From: a virus
DNA: 36,005 nt
Virus record (IMG/VR): IMGVR_UViG_3300050821_007177
Coordinates: 1 to 36,005 of that record
Direction: 5' to 3' (one strand)
The notes below the pieces were generated by a model. It did no database searches. It saw nothing but the letters and a program-made list of their open reading frames with translations, and was not told the origin of the DNA. The translations under genes and the position numbers were made by a program. Shown here piece by piece: positions 28,900-36,005 of the stretch (its first letter is position 1; each line of letters opens with the position of its first letter).

Positions 28900-30807
28900 G
28901 TGAGCGCTGCGAACGACAACGCCCCCAAGGTCCCCGCGACGGACGGCCGGTGGTGGCTCGACGAGCAAGAGGAGCACCGCGGCGACCGCATCATGCAGGC
29001 CGCGCAGCGGATCTGGCACCAGTGCGAGCCGGCCCGCGCGGCGATGCTCAGCGCCTGGCGCCTCTACTCGAACCAGCCGCTCGTCGGTTCCGGGACGCAG
29101 CCGCGCATGTACCGGCGCCGGACGCTCGGCACGGTGGGAGCGACCTCGCTTTCGCTGAACGTCGTCAAGGCGGTCTGCGACACGTACACGGCGCAGATCC
29201 TCCGCGACGAGCCGGCGGTGATGTTCCAGACGAAGGGCGGGGACGCGGCGCTCCAGCGGAAGGCGGGGCAGCTCGGGAAGTTCCTGGACGGCGTCTTCTA
29301 CGACGCCGACTTGTACATCCGGCTCCCTCAGCTCGTCCTCGATTCATGCCTCTTCCCATTCAGCGCCGCGCAGGTCTTCGAGGACTGGACCGAGCCGAAG
29401 AAGCCGCGCGTGGCGATCGACCGCGTGATGGCCTGGGAATACATCGCCGACGAGCAGGACGCGCGCGACGGCAGGCCGAAGAACCCCTACAAGATTCGCG
29501 GAATCGATCGCCTGGTCGCAATGGCGACGTGGCCCGATCAAGCCGCGGACATCCTCGTCAAGGCACCAAGCGTCTCCGACTTCGACCCGTCCCTCTTCGA
29601 CGACGACGGCACGGGTCTCAGCGACCAGATCATCATCATCGAGGCGTGGCACCTCTCGAGCGGCAAGGGCGACCCGGGGCGCCACGTCATCTCGTCGGGC
29701 TCCGTCATCCTCCTCGATGAGCCGTACACGCGGCGCACGACCGGTATCGAGCTGCTCTACCGGCTCCCCCCGACGACGGGGATTTGGTCGAGCGTCCTCG
29801 CCGAAGAGCTGAAGGGCATCCAGCGGGAGATCAACCAGCTCCTCAACAAGCTGAAGCACGCGCACCAGCTCACCGCCTCGGGACACTGGCTCGTCGAGCA
29901 GAACTCGAACATCAACGTCAACGCCCTCGATAACCAGCAGGGCTCGGTCATCCGCTACAAGGGCATCATCCCGCAGTTCTTCCCGGGCGGCACGGTCCCC
30001 GCGGAAATCTACGCGCACCTCGACCGCCTCTATCAGCGCGCGTTCGAAATCATCGGCGTGTCGATGAGCATCGCGCAGGGGCAGACTCCGCAGCTCAACG
30101 GCTCGGGCAAGGCCATCCTCGCGTTCGCGGACGTGCAGTCGCAGCGGTTCAAGCCGTCGTACCGCCAGCTCCAGCACTTCGTCTTGCGCCTCGGCCGCGA
30201 AGTCATCGGCTGCGCGCGCCGCATCTCGGACAAGCACAAGTCCTTCGCGGTGAACGCGCCGGGCAAGCTGATGAAGACGGTGCGGTGGGCCGACGCGAAC
30301 CTCGAAGACGAGGAGTTCGTGATGCAGCCGAAGCCCGTGAACAAGCTCGCCGACGATCCGGTGGGTGTCATGGACCAGATCCAGAACCTCGCGAACGCCG
30401 GGCCGCAATACATGTCGCCCACCGCGGGCCGCAACCTGATGACGCAGGTCCCCGACCTCGAGGCGTGGGCGAGCCAGATGAACGCCGCCTACGACCTCAC
30501 GATGCAGATGGCCGACGAGATGCTCGAGAACGGCGAGTACACCGCGCCGGATGGCTTCCTCCCGCTCGACCCCCCGGACGGCGACGGCGCCATCAAGTGG
30601 ATGCATCTGCGGCTGCTCAAGGCGCAGCTCGACAAGGAGCCCGACGATCGCTGCGACCTCCTGCGGCGCTGGCTCGTCGAGGCCGAGCAGACCGACCAGG
30701 AATCGAAGGCCGCCAAGGCTCCGCAGCCCGGCCTCCCCATGGGCGCCACGATGGGCCCGCAGCCGCCCCCGAACGCACAACCGCCTCCGCAACAGCAAGC
30801 CGCGTAG
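28900..30807 (+). CDS. Portal protein
   Basis: It encodes 635 residues from GTG 28900. The N-terminal 'HQCEPARAAMLSAWRLYSNQ' and 'SLNVVKAVCDTYTAQILRDE' are typical of podovirus portals. A clip/stem region follows ('ELKGIQREINQLLNKLKHAH'), then 'AFEIIGVSMSIAQGQTP', and a Pro/Gln-rich tail. It forms the dodecameric ring through which DNA enters and leaves the head and on which head assembly starts. Its place after terL and before the scaffold supports this. The length fits short-tailed phages better than HK97-type siphoviruses. Confidence 0.85.
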   Translation: MSAANDNAPKVPATDGRWWLDEQEEHRGDRIMQAAQRIWHQCEPARAAMLSAWRLYSNQPLVGSGTQPRMYRRRTLGTVGATSLSLNVVKAVCDTYTAQILRDEPAVMFQTKGGDAALQRKAGQLGKFLDGVFYDADLYIRLPQLVLDSCLFPFSAAQVFEDWTEPKKPRVAIDRVMAWEYIADEQDARDGRPKNPYKIRGIDRLVAMATWPDQAADILVKAPSVSDFDPSLFDDDGTGLSDQIIIIEAWHLSSGKGDPGRHVISSGSVILLDEPYTRRTTGIELLYRLPPTTGIWSSVLAEELKGIQREINQLLNKLKHAHQLTASGHWLVEQNSNINVNALDNQQGSVIRYKGIIPQFFPGGTVPAEIYAHLDRLYQRAFEIIGVSMSIAQGQTPQLNGSGKAILAFADVQSQRFKPSYRQLQHFVLRLGREVIGCARRISDKHKSFAVNAPGKLMKTVRWADANLEDEEFVMQPKPVNKLADDPVGVMDQIQNLANAGPQYMSPTAGRNLMTQVPDLEAWASQMNAAYDLTMQMADEMLENGEYTAPDGFLPLDPPDGDGAIKWMHLRLLKAQLDKEPDDRCDLLRRWLVEAEQTDQESKAAKAPQPGLPMGATMGPQPPPNAQPPPQQQAA

Positions 30808-30831
30808 GTCCAACGAACAGAGGAACGAGTC

Positions 30832-31809
30832 ATGCCCGAAGTAGTAGCGTCCGCCCCCGCCGCGACGTCGCAGCCCGCAGCCGCTCCCGGAGTCGCCCCT
30901 GGCGACCCTTCCGCCCCCCCGACGGTAAGCAATGACGGAAAGGCTGCGGACTCCGGCGCCGCGGCCGACCCCGCGAAGGGAGCTCCGCCGGCCGAGACGA
31001 AGGAACAGAAGCAGGCGCGCATCTCGAACGCCGCGAAGGGCGCGCGCCGCGCCGCCGCTCGCAACCGCGAGCTCATCGCGACGAACGCCAGGCTCCAGCA
31101 GCACGCGCACCTCGTGACGCAGACCGCGCAGACGCAGGAGCAGCAGGTCTCGCGGCTCCGGGAGCTGGCGCGCACCGACCCGCTCTCCCTCGCCCGGGAA
31201 CTGGGCCTCGACCCGAAGAAGGTCGTCGAGGCGTCGCTCAAGGACGGCTCCCCCGAGGCGCAGCTCGAAGCGCGAATCGCCGCGGCCGAAGCGAAGGCCG
31301 CAGCGGCCGAGGAGCGCGCGCGCAAGTGGGAAGAAGGCCAGCAGACCGCCCAGCAAGAGGCGCAGCAACGCGAGCTCACAAAGCAGGCGCACACCGCGTT
31401 CGTGACGGAGTCCGGCAACGAGAAGGCGTTCCCGACCGTCGCCAAGATGCCCGCCCCCGCGCGCATCGCCTGGGCGCAGCAGCTCCTCGCCGAGGACCGC
31501 GCGCGCGCCGCGCAGACGCTCAGCCCCGAACAGCTCCGACACTACCATCCGACAAATACCCAACTGCTCCAGCATATGGAGAAGCTCGCCGCCTCAAACG
31601 GCGCGCCCCCGAAAGCGAACCCCACGGACGCGAGCCCCGACGAAACGCAAGCCGGCTCGAAACCGCCTTCTACGGTCACGAACGCGATCACCTCCGCCAA
31701 GTACACGCTCCCGGCGAATTTCGATTCGCTGAGCGACGCGGACCAGAAGCATCACCTGGCCCGCTACCTGGAAGCACTCGGCGGCGGCAAACGAAAGAAG
31801 AACGCGTAG
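30832..31809 (+). CDS. Scaffolding protein
   Basis: It encodes 325 residues from ATG 30832 with AGAGGAA upstream. The N-terminus is Ala/Pro-rich and disordered. Residues about 60-190 are a charged Ala/Glu/Gln/Arg-rich coiled coil, and the C-terminus ends in a basic 'GGGKRKKNA'. A basic helical C-terminus that docks on capsid protein is the plan of P22-like scaffolds. It sits between portal and major capsid genes, as expected. Confidence 0.78.
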   Translation: MPEVVASAPAATSQPAAAPGVAPGDPSAPPTVSNDGKAADSGAAADPAKGAPPAETKEQKQARISNAAKGARRAAARNRELIATNARLQQHAHLVTQTAQTQEQQVSRLRELARTDPLSLARELGLDPKKVVEASLKDGSPEAQLEARIAAAEAKAAAAEERARKWEEGQQTAQQEAQQRELTKQAHTAFVTESGNEKAFPTVAKMPAPARIAWAQQLLAEDRARAAQTLSPEQLRHYHPTNTQLLQHMEKLAASNGAPPKANPTDASPDETQAGSKPPSTVTNAITSAKYTLPANFDSLSDADQKHHLARYLEALGGGKRKKNA

Positions 31810-31826
31810 CGCCCTGACCCACGGAG

Positions 31827-31866
31827 GCGAGCCACGCTCGCTCCAGTAAGCCGCGCATGGTGCGCG
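31827..31866 (+). promoter_or_regulatory. Two tandem stem-loops in the capsid-gene leader
   Basis: GCGAGC-CAC-GCTCGC (31827-31841) and CGCGCA-TGG-TGCGCG (31852-31866) are perfect 6-bp stems with three-base loops, ten bases apart, in the 91-base gap before the capsid start at 31901. No U-run follows, so they are more likely mRNA stabilisers, processing sites or translation controls than terminators. Confidence 0.45.
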
Positions 31867-31900
31867 AGCGCCGGGCGAGCTCCCCCGAGGGCTTCGCACG

Positions 31901-33139
31901 ATGGGTCTCAATTTCGACATCACGGCCGCCACGCCGATTCTCAAGAATCGGTACACCGACAAGAAGATCGAGACGCTGGCGTTTAGTTCGCCGACGCTCG
32001 CCAAGTTCCCGAAAAAGACGGACGGAGGCGGACTCCAGTACGTCGGCGCGATCCGCAACGCCGTGACCTCCGCGGTCAGCGCGTCGGACACCATCGCCTT
32101 CACGACCGGCTCCGCGAGCGTCTACCAGCAATGGCAGTGCCCGTGGAAGTACGCCTACGCGAGCGGAAACCTGACGGGCGCCGCGATCGACCAGGCGAAC
32201 GGCGACATGGACTCGCTCGTCGAGTCGATGACGTCGGAGTTCGACGGCATGTTCATCGCGCTCGGCATCCACGCCGGCGCCGCGCTCTTCGGCAACGGCG
32301 GGGGGGCGATCGGGCAGTTGAACGGTGGCGCGGTCGCCGCGCTGACGGTCACGCTCCTGAACCCGTCGCTCATCGTCAATTTCTACGTCGGACAGCTCAT
32401 TCAAGCCTCGTTCGACGACGGGACCGGGGGCGGCGGAACGCGCTCGGCCGGCGCGACGCAGACGCTCACCGGCGTCGACGTCAACCTCGGCACGCTCACC
32501 GCGGCCTCCAACTGGTCGACGGCAATCGCTGCGATCGGCGTCTCGGACTTCCTCTTCAACCAGGGCGACTACAACGCGAAGTTCGCGGGGCTCGCCGGGT
32601 GGATCCCCGACACGGCCCACCGCGCGAATCTGAACGTCGCGTTCAACAACGTCGTGCGCTCGACCGACCCGGTTCGGTTGGCCGGCGTCGCCTACAACGG
32701 CAAGGGCGCTCCGAAGTCGGAGACCTTCATCCAGACCGCGGCCCTCGTCGGTCGCATGGGCGGCAAGCCCGACCTCCTCGTCACGAACCCGCTCGACTAC
32801 GCGGACGTCGTCAAGGAGCTCTCCACCCGCGTCATCTACACGACCGAGCAGGCGTTCGCGAATCCGGACATCGGCTTCCCCGGCGTCAAGGTCGCGACGC
32901 AGTACGGCAACATCACGATCGTCGCGGACCCGTTCTGTCCGCAGGGCAACGCGTGGCTGCTCACCACGGCCACGTGGCTCCTCATCTCGATGGGCAAGCT
33001 CCCCAAGGTGCTCGGCGCGGGCATCGACGGGCAGGAGTGGCTGCGCAACGCGGGCGCGGACTCCTACCAGCTCCGCGGCGCGTACCGGGCCACGACCTAC
33101 TGCACGGCGCCGGGCCATAACGGCTCGATGCTCTTCTAG
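31901..33139 (+). CDS. Major capsid protein
   Basis: The protein is 412 residues from ATG 31901, with GAGGG about nine bases upstream. It opens 'MGLNFDITAATPILKNRYTD', contains long mixed alpha/beta stretches, and ends 'GAYRATTYCTAPGHNGSMLF'. Its position after the scaffold and its length suit an HK97-fold coat protein. 'LLVTNPLDYADVVKELSTR' and the following strands are compatible with the A-domain. The family is not named from memory, so the call rests mainly on gene order, size and the structured leader that suggests high expression. Confidence 0.8.
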   Translation: MGLNFDITAATPILKNRYTDKKIETLAFSSPTLAKFPKKTDGGGLQYVGAIRNAVTSAVSASDTIAFTTGSASVYQQWQCPWKYAYASGNLTGAAIDQANGDMDSLVESMTSEFDGMFIALGIHAGAALFGNGGGAIGQLNGGAVAALTVTLLNPSLIVNFYVGQLIQASFDDGTGGGGTRSAGATQTLTGVDVNLGTLTAASNWSTAIAAIGVSDFLFNQGDYNAKFAGLAGWIPDTAHRANLNVAFNNVVRSTDPVRLAGVAYNGKGAPKSETFIQTAALVGRMGGKPDLLVTNPLDYADVVKELSTRVIYTTEQAFANPDIGFPGVKVATQYGNITIVADPFCPQGNAWLLTTATWLLISMGKLPKVLGAGIDGQEWLRNAGADSYQLRGAYRATTYCTAPGHNGSMLF

Positions 33140-33154
33140 GCGAGGCGCAAGAAC

Positions 33155-33586
33155 ATGAGCGCCCGAAACTACGGATCGGAGTCCCTCTCCAACAACCGGC
33201 GGAACGTCAACTACAACTTTTCGTTGACGTCTCTCGCCGGCGCGGCAGCCGCGCCCACGTTCATCGAGGGCGACGGCTTCACCAACCTGAACGTGCCGGC
33301 CAACGTCTCGATCGGCACGTACATGACGGTCACGCGCACGGGCGTCGGGGTCTACGTGATCAAGACGCTCGACCCGTTCACCGGCTTCATCGCCTGCGGC
33401 TTCCAGATCGCCGCGACGACGCCGGCCGGACAGCTCACGGTCAACGTTACGCCCGCGACGCAAAACGCGGACAACTCGTGGTCGGTCACCCTCTCGTGCT
33501 TCAACGGCGCTGCCGCCCGCGAGCTCGCGCTGGGCGACTACATCTACGGATGGATCTGCTTCCGCAACGGGACGAACACCCCGTGA
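33155..33586 (+). CDS. Small beta-rich head protein, possible decoration
   Basis: It encodes 143 residues from ATG 33155, 15 bases after the capsid gene. The chain is Val/Thr/Asn-rich with alternating strands ('VNYNFSLTSLAG', 'TYMTVTRTGVGVYVI', 'SWSVTLSCF'), consistent with an all-beta decoration or cement protein. Function is inferred from position. Confidence 0.65.
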   Translation: MSARNYGSESLSNNRRNVNYNFSLTSLAGAAAAPTFIEGDGFTNLNVPANVSIGTYMTVTRTGVGVYVIKTLDPFTGFIACGFQIAATTPAGQLTVNVTPATQNADNSWSVTLSCFNGAAARELALGDYIYGWICFRNGTNTP

Positions 33587-33843
33587 GCACGAAGCCGAGC
33601 ATGTCCGTCGCCCTCATCGGGATGCCCCACAAGGCGCCCGATGGCGGCGACGGCGAGGATGGCGCTTCGCGCGACGACGCGAAGGACGCGATGGATCTCT
33701 TCATCGAAGCGGTCCACGCGAAAGACACCGAGGGCGCGCTCAAGGCGTTCGAGTCGCTCCACGACTTCTGCGCGGCCGACGAGGACGAGGAAGAGGCCGA
33801 GGAAGACACCCAGGCCGGGGAGCGCGACGAAGAGGAGGCGTAG
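33583..33843 (+). CDS. Small acidic protein
   Basis: It encodes 86 residues from GTG 33583 (GTGA). A helical middle ('DLFIEAVHAKDTEGALKAF') is followed by a very acidic tail ('DEDEEEAEEDT', 'DEEEA'). Comparable small acidic helical proteins follow capsid genes in several podoviruses; the role is unknown. Confidence 0.6.
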   Translation: MSTKPSMSVALIGMPHKAPDGGDGEDGASRDDAKDAMDLFIEAVHAKDTEGALKAFESLHDFCAADEDEEEAEEDTQAGERDEEEA

Positions 33844-33846
33844 GCC

Positions 33847-34566
33847 GTGAACACAGTTCCGGTCGCCACCCTCATCTTGCGCGTTCAGCAGGACGCGAAC
33901 CTCGAGGGCGCGACCGCCTTCATCACCCCGGCGGAGATCGTCGACCGGCTGAATCGCGCACGCCGCGAGCTGGTCGACGAGCTCCGCGCGTCCGGCGGCG
34001 CCGGCTACTTCCGCCACCGGACCACGATTCCGACCGTCGCCGGGACGAGCCTCTACTCCCTCCCTGTCGACTTCATCTCGATTTCCTTCGTCCTCGCGTA
34101 CCTCACCCCTACGCAGTTCATTCGCTGCGCGCCGTTCACCGACGACATGCGGCCGATGTTCGCGACCATCCTCGGCACCGGGTGGGTGTTCGGGCAGCCG
34201 GTCTACTACCAGCTCGACGACTCGGGCGCGGGCCAGACGCAAATCGAGTTCATGCCGGTGCCCACGGGACAGTTCTCCGCGGTGGTCGGCTACCAGTACG
34301 CCCCGGCGGATTTCGTCCAGGGCGGCGCCGGCGACCCGTTCGACGATATCAACGGGTGGAGTGAGTACATGGTGGCGCGCGCGGCGTCCGGGTGCGCGCG
34401 CAAGGCGAAGTTCTTCGACCTCTCCGCAGCGCTCATGGGCGAGGCCGGAACGGCGCTCGAGCGCATCAAGCGCATGGCTCCGCTCCGGGACATCGGCACG
34501 GCCGAAGTCGTGCGCGACGTCACCCGCACGGCGCCCGCTGGGTACTGGGAAGAATATGATTCCTGA
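33847..34566 (+). CDS. Head-tail adaptor (gp4-like)
   Basis: It encodes 239 residues from GTG 33847, three bases after the previous stop. 'TPAEIVDRLNRARRELVDEL' near the start, 'TTIPTVAGTSLYSLPVDFIS' and later 'WSEYMVARAASGCARKAKFF' are the blocks of tail adaptor/tubular-A-type proteins that bind under the portal ring in short-tailed phages. Position before the nozzle-like gene agrees. It would have been contiguous with the 35086 gene but for the antisense HNH insertion. Confidence 0.72.
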   Translation: MNTVPVATLILRVQQDANLEGATAFITPAEIVDRLNRARRELVDELRASGGAGYFRHRTTIPTVAGTSLYSLPVDFISISFVLAYLTPTQFIRCAPFTDDMRPMFATILGTGWVFGQPVYYQLDDSGAGQTQIEFMPVPTGQFSAVVGYQYAPADFVQGGAGDPFDDINGWSEYMVARAASGCARKAKFFDLSAALMGEAGTALERIKRMAPLRDIGTAEVVRDVTRTAPAGYWEEYDS

Positions 34567-34570
34567 CCCC

Positions 34571-35047
34571 TCACCGAACATGCGACCAAGCGCGGCCTCG
34601 CACGATGCTGCTCACGTGGGTCTGCGACAGGCCGCGCTCATCGGCGATCGATTGTTGGGATCGGCCCGATGCGTATGCGCGCCGTATCGCGCGCACGATC
34701 GGCGTCGTGAGGCGGGCATTCGCATTGGTTGCCCCCAGGGCCCCCTTTCGACCCTTCACGATCGCGTCCTGCACGTTCGCCCGCTGGTCGCCCGGGAAGA
34801 GGTGCGCAGGATTGCAGCATGGCGGGTTATCGCAGCGATGCAGCATGTGCAGCGGTCGCCCCCATCGATCGATCGGAATGGGCCCATTCGTCACAATCCA
34901 GGCGACGCGGTGAGCGAACACCTGCCTCATGTTCAATTTGAAACGCCCATAGCCGTTCCGGTCGCACTGGCCCATGAAGAGCCAGCAGTCGTCCGGGCCC
35001 GCGCGCCGTATCTTCTTCCAGACATCCTCCGGCGTGTTCCTTCGCAT
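34571..35047 (-). CDS. HNH homing-type endonuclease, antisense insert in late operon
   Basis: The protein is 158 residues from ATG 35047; no clear ribosome site is seen, so it may be weakly expressed or leaderless. The nuclease core is 'FAHRVAWIVTNGPIP', 'MLHRCDNPPCCNPAHLF' and 'ANVQDAIVKGRKG'. A C-terminal helix-turn-helix ('AIRRAYASGRSQQSIADERG', 'LSQTHVSSIVRGR') would add DNA specificity, as in homing endonucleases. It fills the space between two rightward virion genes, five bases and 38 bases from them, and is the only leftward gene in the late block. Confidence 0.82.
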   Translation of the reverse strand: MRRNTPEDVWKKIRRAGPDDCWLFMGQCDRNGYGRFKLNMRQVFAHRVAWIVTNGPIPIDRWGRPLHMLHRCDNPPCCNPAHLFPGDQRANVQDAIVKGRKGALGATNANARLTTPIVRAIRRAYASGRSQQSIADERGLSQTHVSSIVRGRAWSHVR

Positions 35048-35085
35048 AGGCGAACACTAACACGCTGCGATGCGGGAGCCCAGTA

Positions 35086-35559
35086 ATGGCGCGCTCCACC
35101 GCAGCCCCGACGCGCCTCACGGTCCCGACGCAGATTCAGTCCGGCGCCATCGGCACGACCAACCCCGCGGTGGTGACGGGGCGCAGCGTCCCCCTGCCGT
35201 CGCTCGCCTCGCGCGGGCCCAGCCAGCAGCGCGAACGCTTCGCCGGTCTCGACCTTCCCCCCGGTATCGCGCGCGCGCTCCAGTCGATGCAGGACGCCAT
35301 CGCGCGCGCCATCGCCATCGTGCGGGCCATTCCGTTCGCGAGCGGGAACATGATTCAGGGCGTCCAGTTCAGCGTCGGCACCATGATCGCCCTGCCGCAT
35401 GGGCTCGGCCGACCCTGGCGCGGCTACATGGTCGTGAACGTCTCCGGCGCCGGCTACGGCACCTTCCGGCAGATCCCCCAAGCCCGCGCCGATCTCGAGA
35501 CGAACGCGATCGGCCTCGTGAGCAGCGCGACGTGCGTTGCGGATGTGTGGGTCTGGTAA
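35086..35559 (+). CDS. Tail-region virion protein, unknown
   Basis: It encodes 157 residues from ATG 35086, with CGGGAG nearby. A Thr/Pro/Ser-rich N-terminus precedes a helix ('IARALQSMQDAIARAIAIVR') and a beta-rich C-terminus ('SVGTMIALPHGLGRPWRGYM'). The last strand pattern is that of small tail-fibre or connector tips. The stop overlaps the next start (TAATG). The family is not recognised. Confidence 0.62.
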   Translation: MARSTAAPTRLTVPTQIQSGAIGTTNPAVVTGRSVPLPSLASRGPSQQRERFAGLDLPPGIARALQSMQDAIARAIAIVRAIPFASGNMIQGVQFSVGTMIALPHGLGRPWRGYMVVNVSGAGYGTFRQIPQARADLETNAIGLVSSATCVADVWVW

Positions 35560-36005
35560 TGCCGCAAGATCCGAACGCCCGACAGACGGTCCAGCTCCCC
35601 TTTACGGGCGGCATCGACCAGCGCACCGAGCCGGAATACCTCGACCCGAGCGCGCGCGTCCTCGACGTCATCAATGGCGGATGGCTGAAGGACGGCGGCG
35701 TGCGCAAGCGGTTCGGCGTCGGCAGCCTCGCAAACGCGCAATTCCCGGGCGATCCGGCGATGCAGCCGCCGCTCCGCCTTGTCACTCGAGGGGCGGAGCT
35801 CGCGCGCATCGACGGGGACAGCTTGTTCTCGTTCTCGCCAGCCGCGGGGATGTGGTCGCAGCGCTCGCTCATGCCGGCATCGGCGGCGACACGGCAGCAT
35901 TTGGCCACGGCGACGGGGTGGCTCATCAGCTTCACCGAGTCCGAAGGCAACGGTTTTCGCGCCGTCACCTACCGCAACCAGCCCGGCGGGACCGGTGACG
36001 TCTTC
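35559..36005 (+). CDS. Tail nozzle/hub-like protein, N-terminal part
   Basis: It starts at ATG 35559, sharing a base with the previous stop (TAATG), and is open to the right edge of the window (149 residues). The frame continues at the left edge to 2771. Residues 10-60 contain 'FTGGIDQRTEPEYLDPSARV', 'NGGWLKDGGVRKRFGVGS', the motif used to suggest a podovirus nozzle/stabilisation protein. See the entry at 1-2771 for the rest. Confidence 0.65.
   Translation, partial: MPQDPNARQTVQLPFTGGIDQRTEPEYLDPSARVLDVINGGWLKDGGVRKRFGVGSLANAQFPGDPAMQPPLRLVTRGAELARIDGDSLFSFSPAAGMWSQRSLMPASAATRQHLATATGWLISFTESEGNGFRAVTYRNQPGGTGDVF
35908..36005. repeat. Right copy of 98-bp terminal direct repeat
   Basis: This is an exact copy of bases 1-98 in the same orientation. 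It marks the end of one full genome unit of 35,907 bp. Confidence 0.95.

Noticed and set aside
29344-31575. Very long minus-strand open frame (743 codons) opposite portal and scaffold genes
   Set aside because: It is an Arg/Leu/Val-rich mirror of strongly biased coding on the plus strand, with no motifs and no ribosome site. It is a GC-rich shadow.
34361-35086. Plus-strand frame overlapping the antisense HNH gene
   Set aside because: It is the complement of a recognisable HNH/HTH protein and has no independent motif.

Overview
The window is a complete temperate, short-tailed (podovirus-type) phage genome from a GC-rich bacterium. Bases 1-98 recur exactly at 35908-36005, and one reading frame runs off the right end and continues at the left end. 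The molecule is therefore circular or circularly permuted, with a unique length of 35,907 bp. Coding is dense, with strong G/C at third codon positions. Most neighbouring genes are joined by ATGA or GTGA stop/start overlaps, and no gene-free gap approaches 300 bases (the longest, 22629-22726 and 31810-31900, are under 100). The host is not named by the sequence. Lipoproteins in the lysis region point to a Gram-negative host. An integrase gene that contains its own attachment site, plus an adenine methylase, recalls Myxococcus phage Mx8, so a myxobacterium-like host is a reasonable inference only.

Layout on the circle. Rightward packaging and head genes: a small-terminase-like protein (23632), a GNAT-like protein, a GroES-like co-chaperonin, several unknowns, large terminase (26624), portal (28900), scaffold (30832), major capsid protein (31901) and head-tail adaptor (33847). 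An antisense HNH endonuclease (34571-35047) interrupts this run. It continues through 35086 into a roughly 1039-residue nozzle-like tail protein crossing the window ends (35559 to 2771), then three large probable ejection proteins (2793, 4390, 6137), three tail or virion-surface proteins (9221-10678) and a lysis cassette (10675-12214: two membrane proteins, a probable lipoprotein, a small helical protein, a GH24 lysozyme and a Cys-rich lipoprotein).

A leftward early operon (15471 down to 12211) converges on the lysis genes. It carries a set of small zinc-binding proteins, a probable ssDNA-binding-type protein and a PD-(D/E)XK exonuclease. At 15472-15976 is the lysogeny switch: a leftward XRE-type repressor gene flanked by two promoters that fire outward, each overlapped by a copy of a 16-bp operator-like sequence, with a third copy behind the left promoter. 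Both promoters appear to make leaderless mRNAs. The rightward early operon (15976 onward) encodes a Cro-like protein, an HNH nuclease, an adenine methylase, small unknowns, an excisionase-like protein and a tyrosine integrase whose frame reads through a tRNA-3'-end-like attP.

The most interesting items are: (i) a 1014-residue virion protein with a ParB-like fold into which an FtsK-gamma-type DNA-binding domain has been inserted, in a patch of atypical codon use; (ii) the three-operator, leaderless lysogeny switch; (iii) attP inside int; (iv) a gene nested out of frame in the linker of another gene at 20923-21855; (v) an in-frame amber codon splitting a conserved phage protein at 22230; and (vi) the GroES/GNAT pair in the packaging region.
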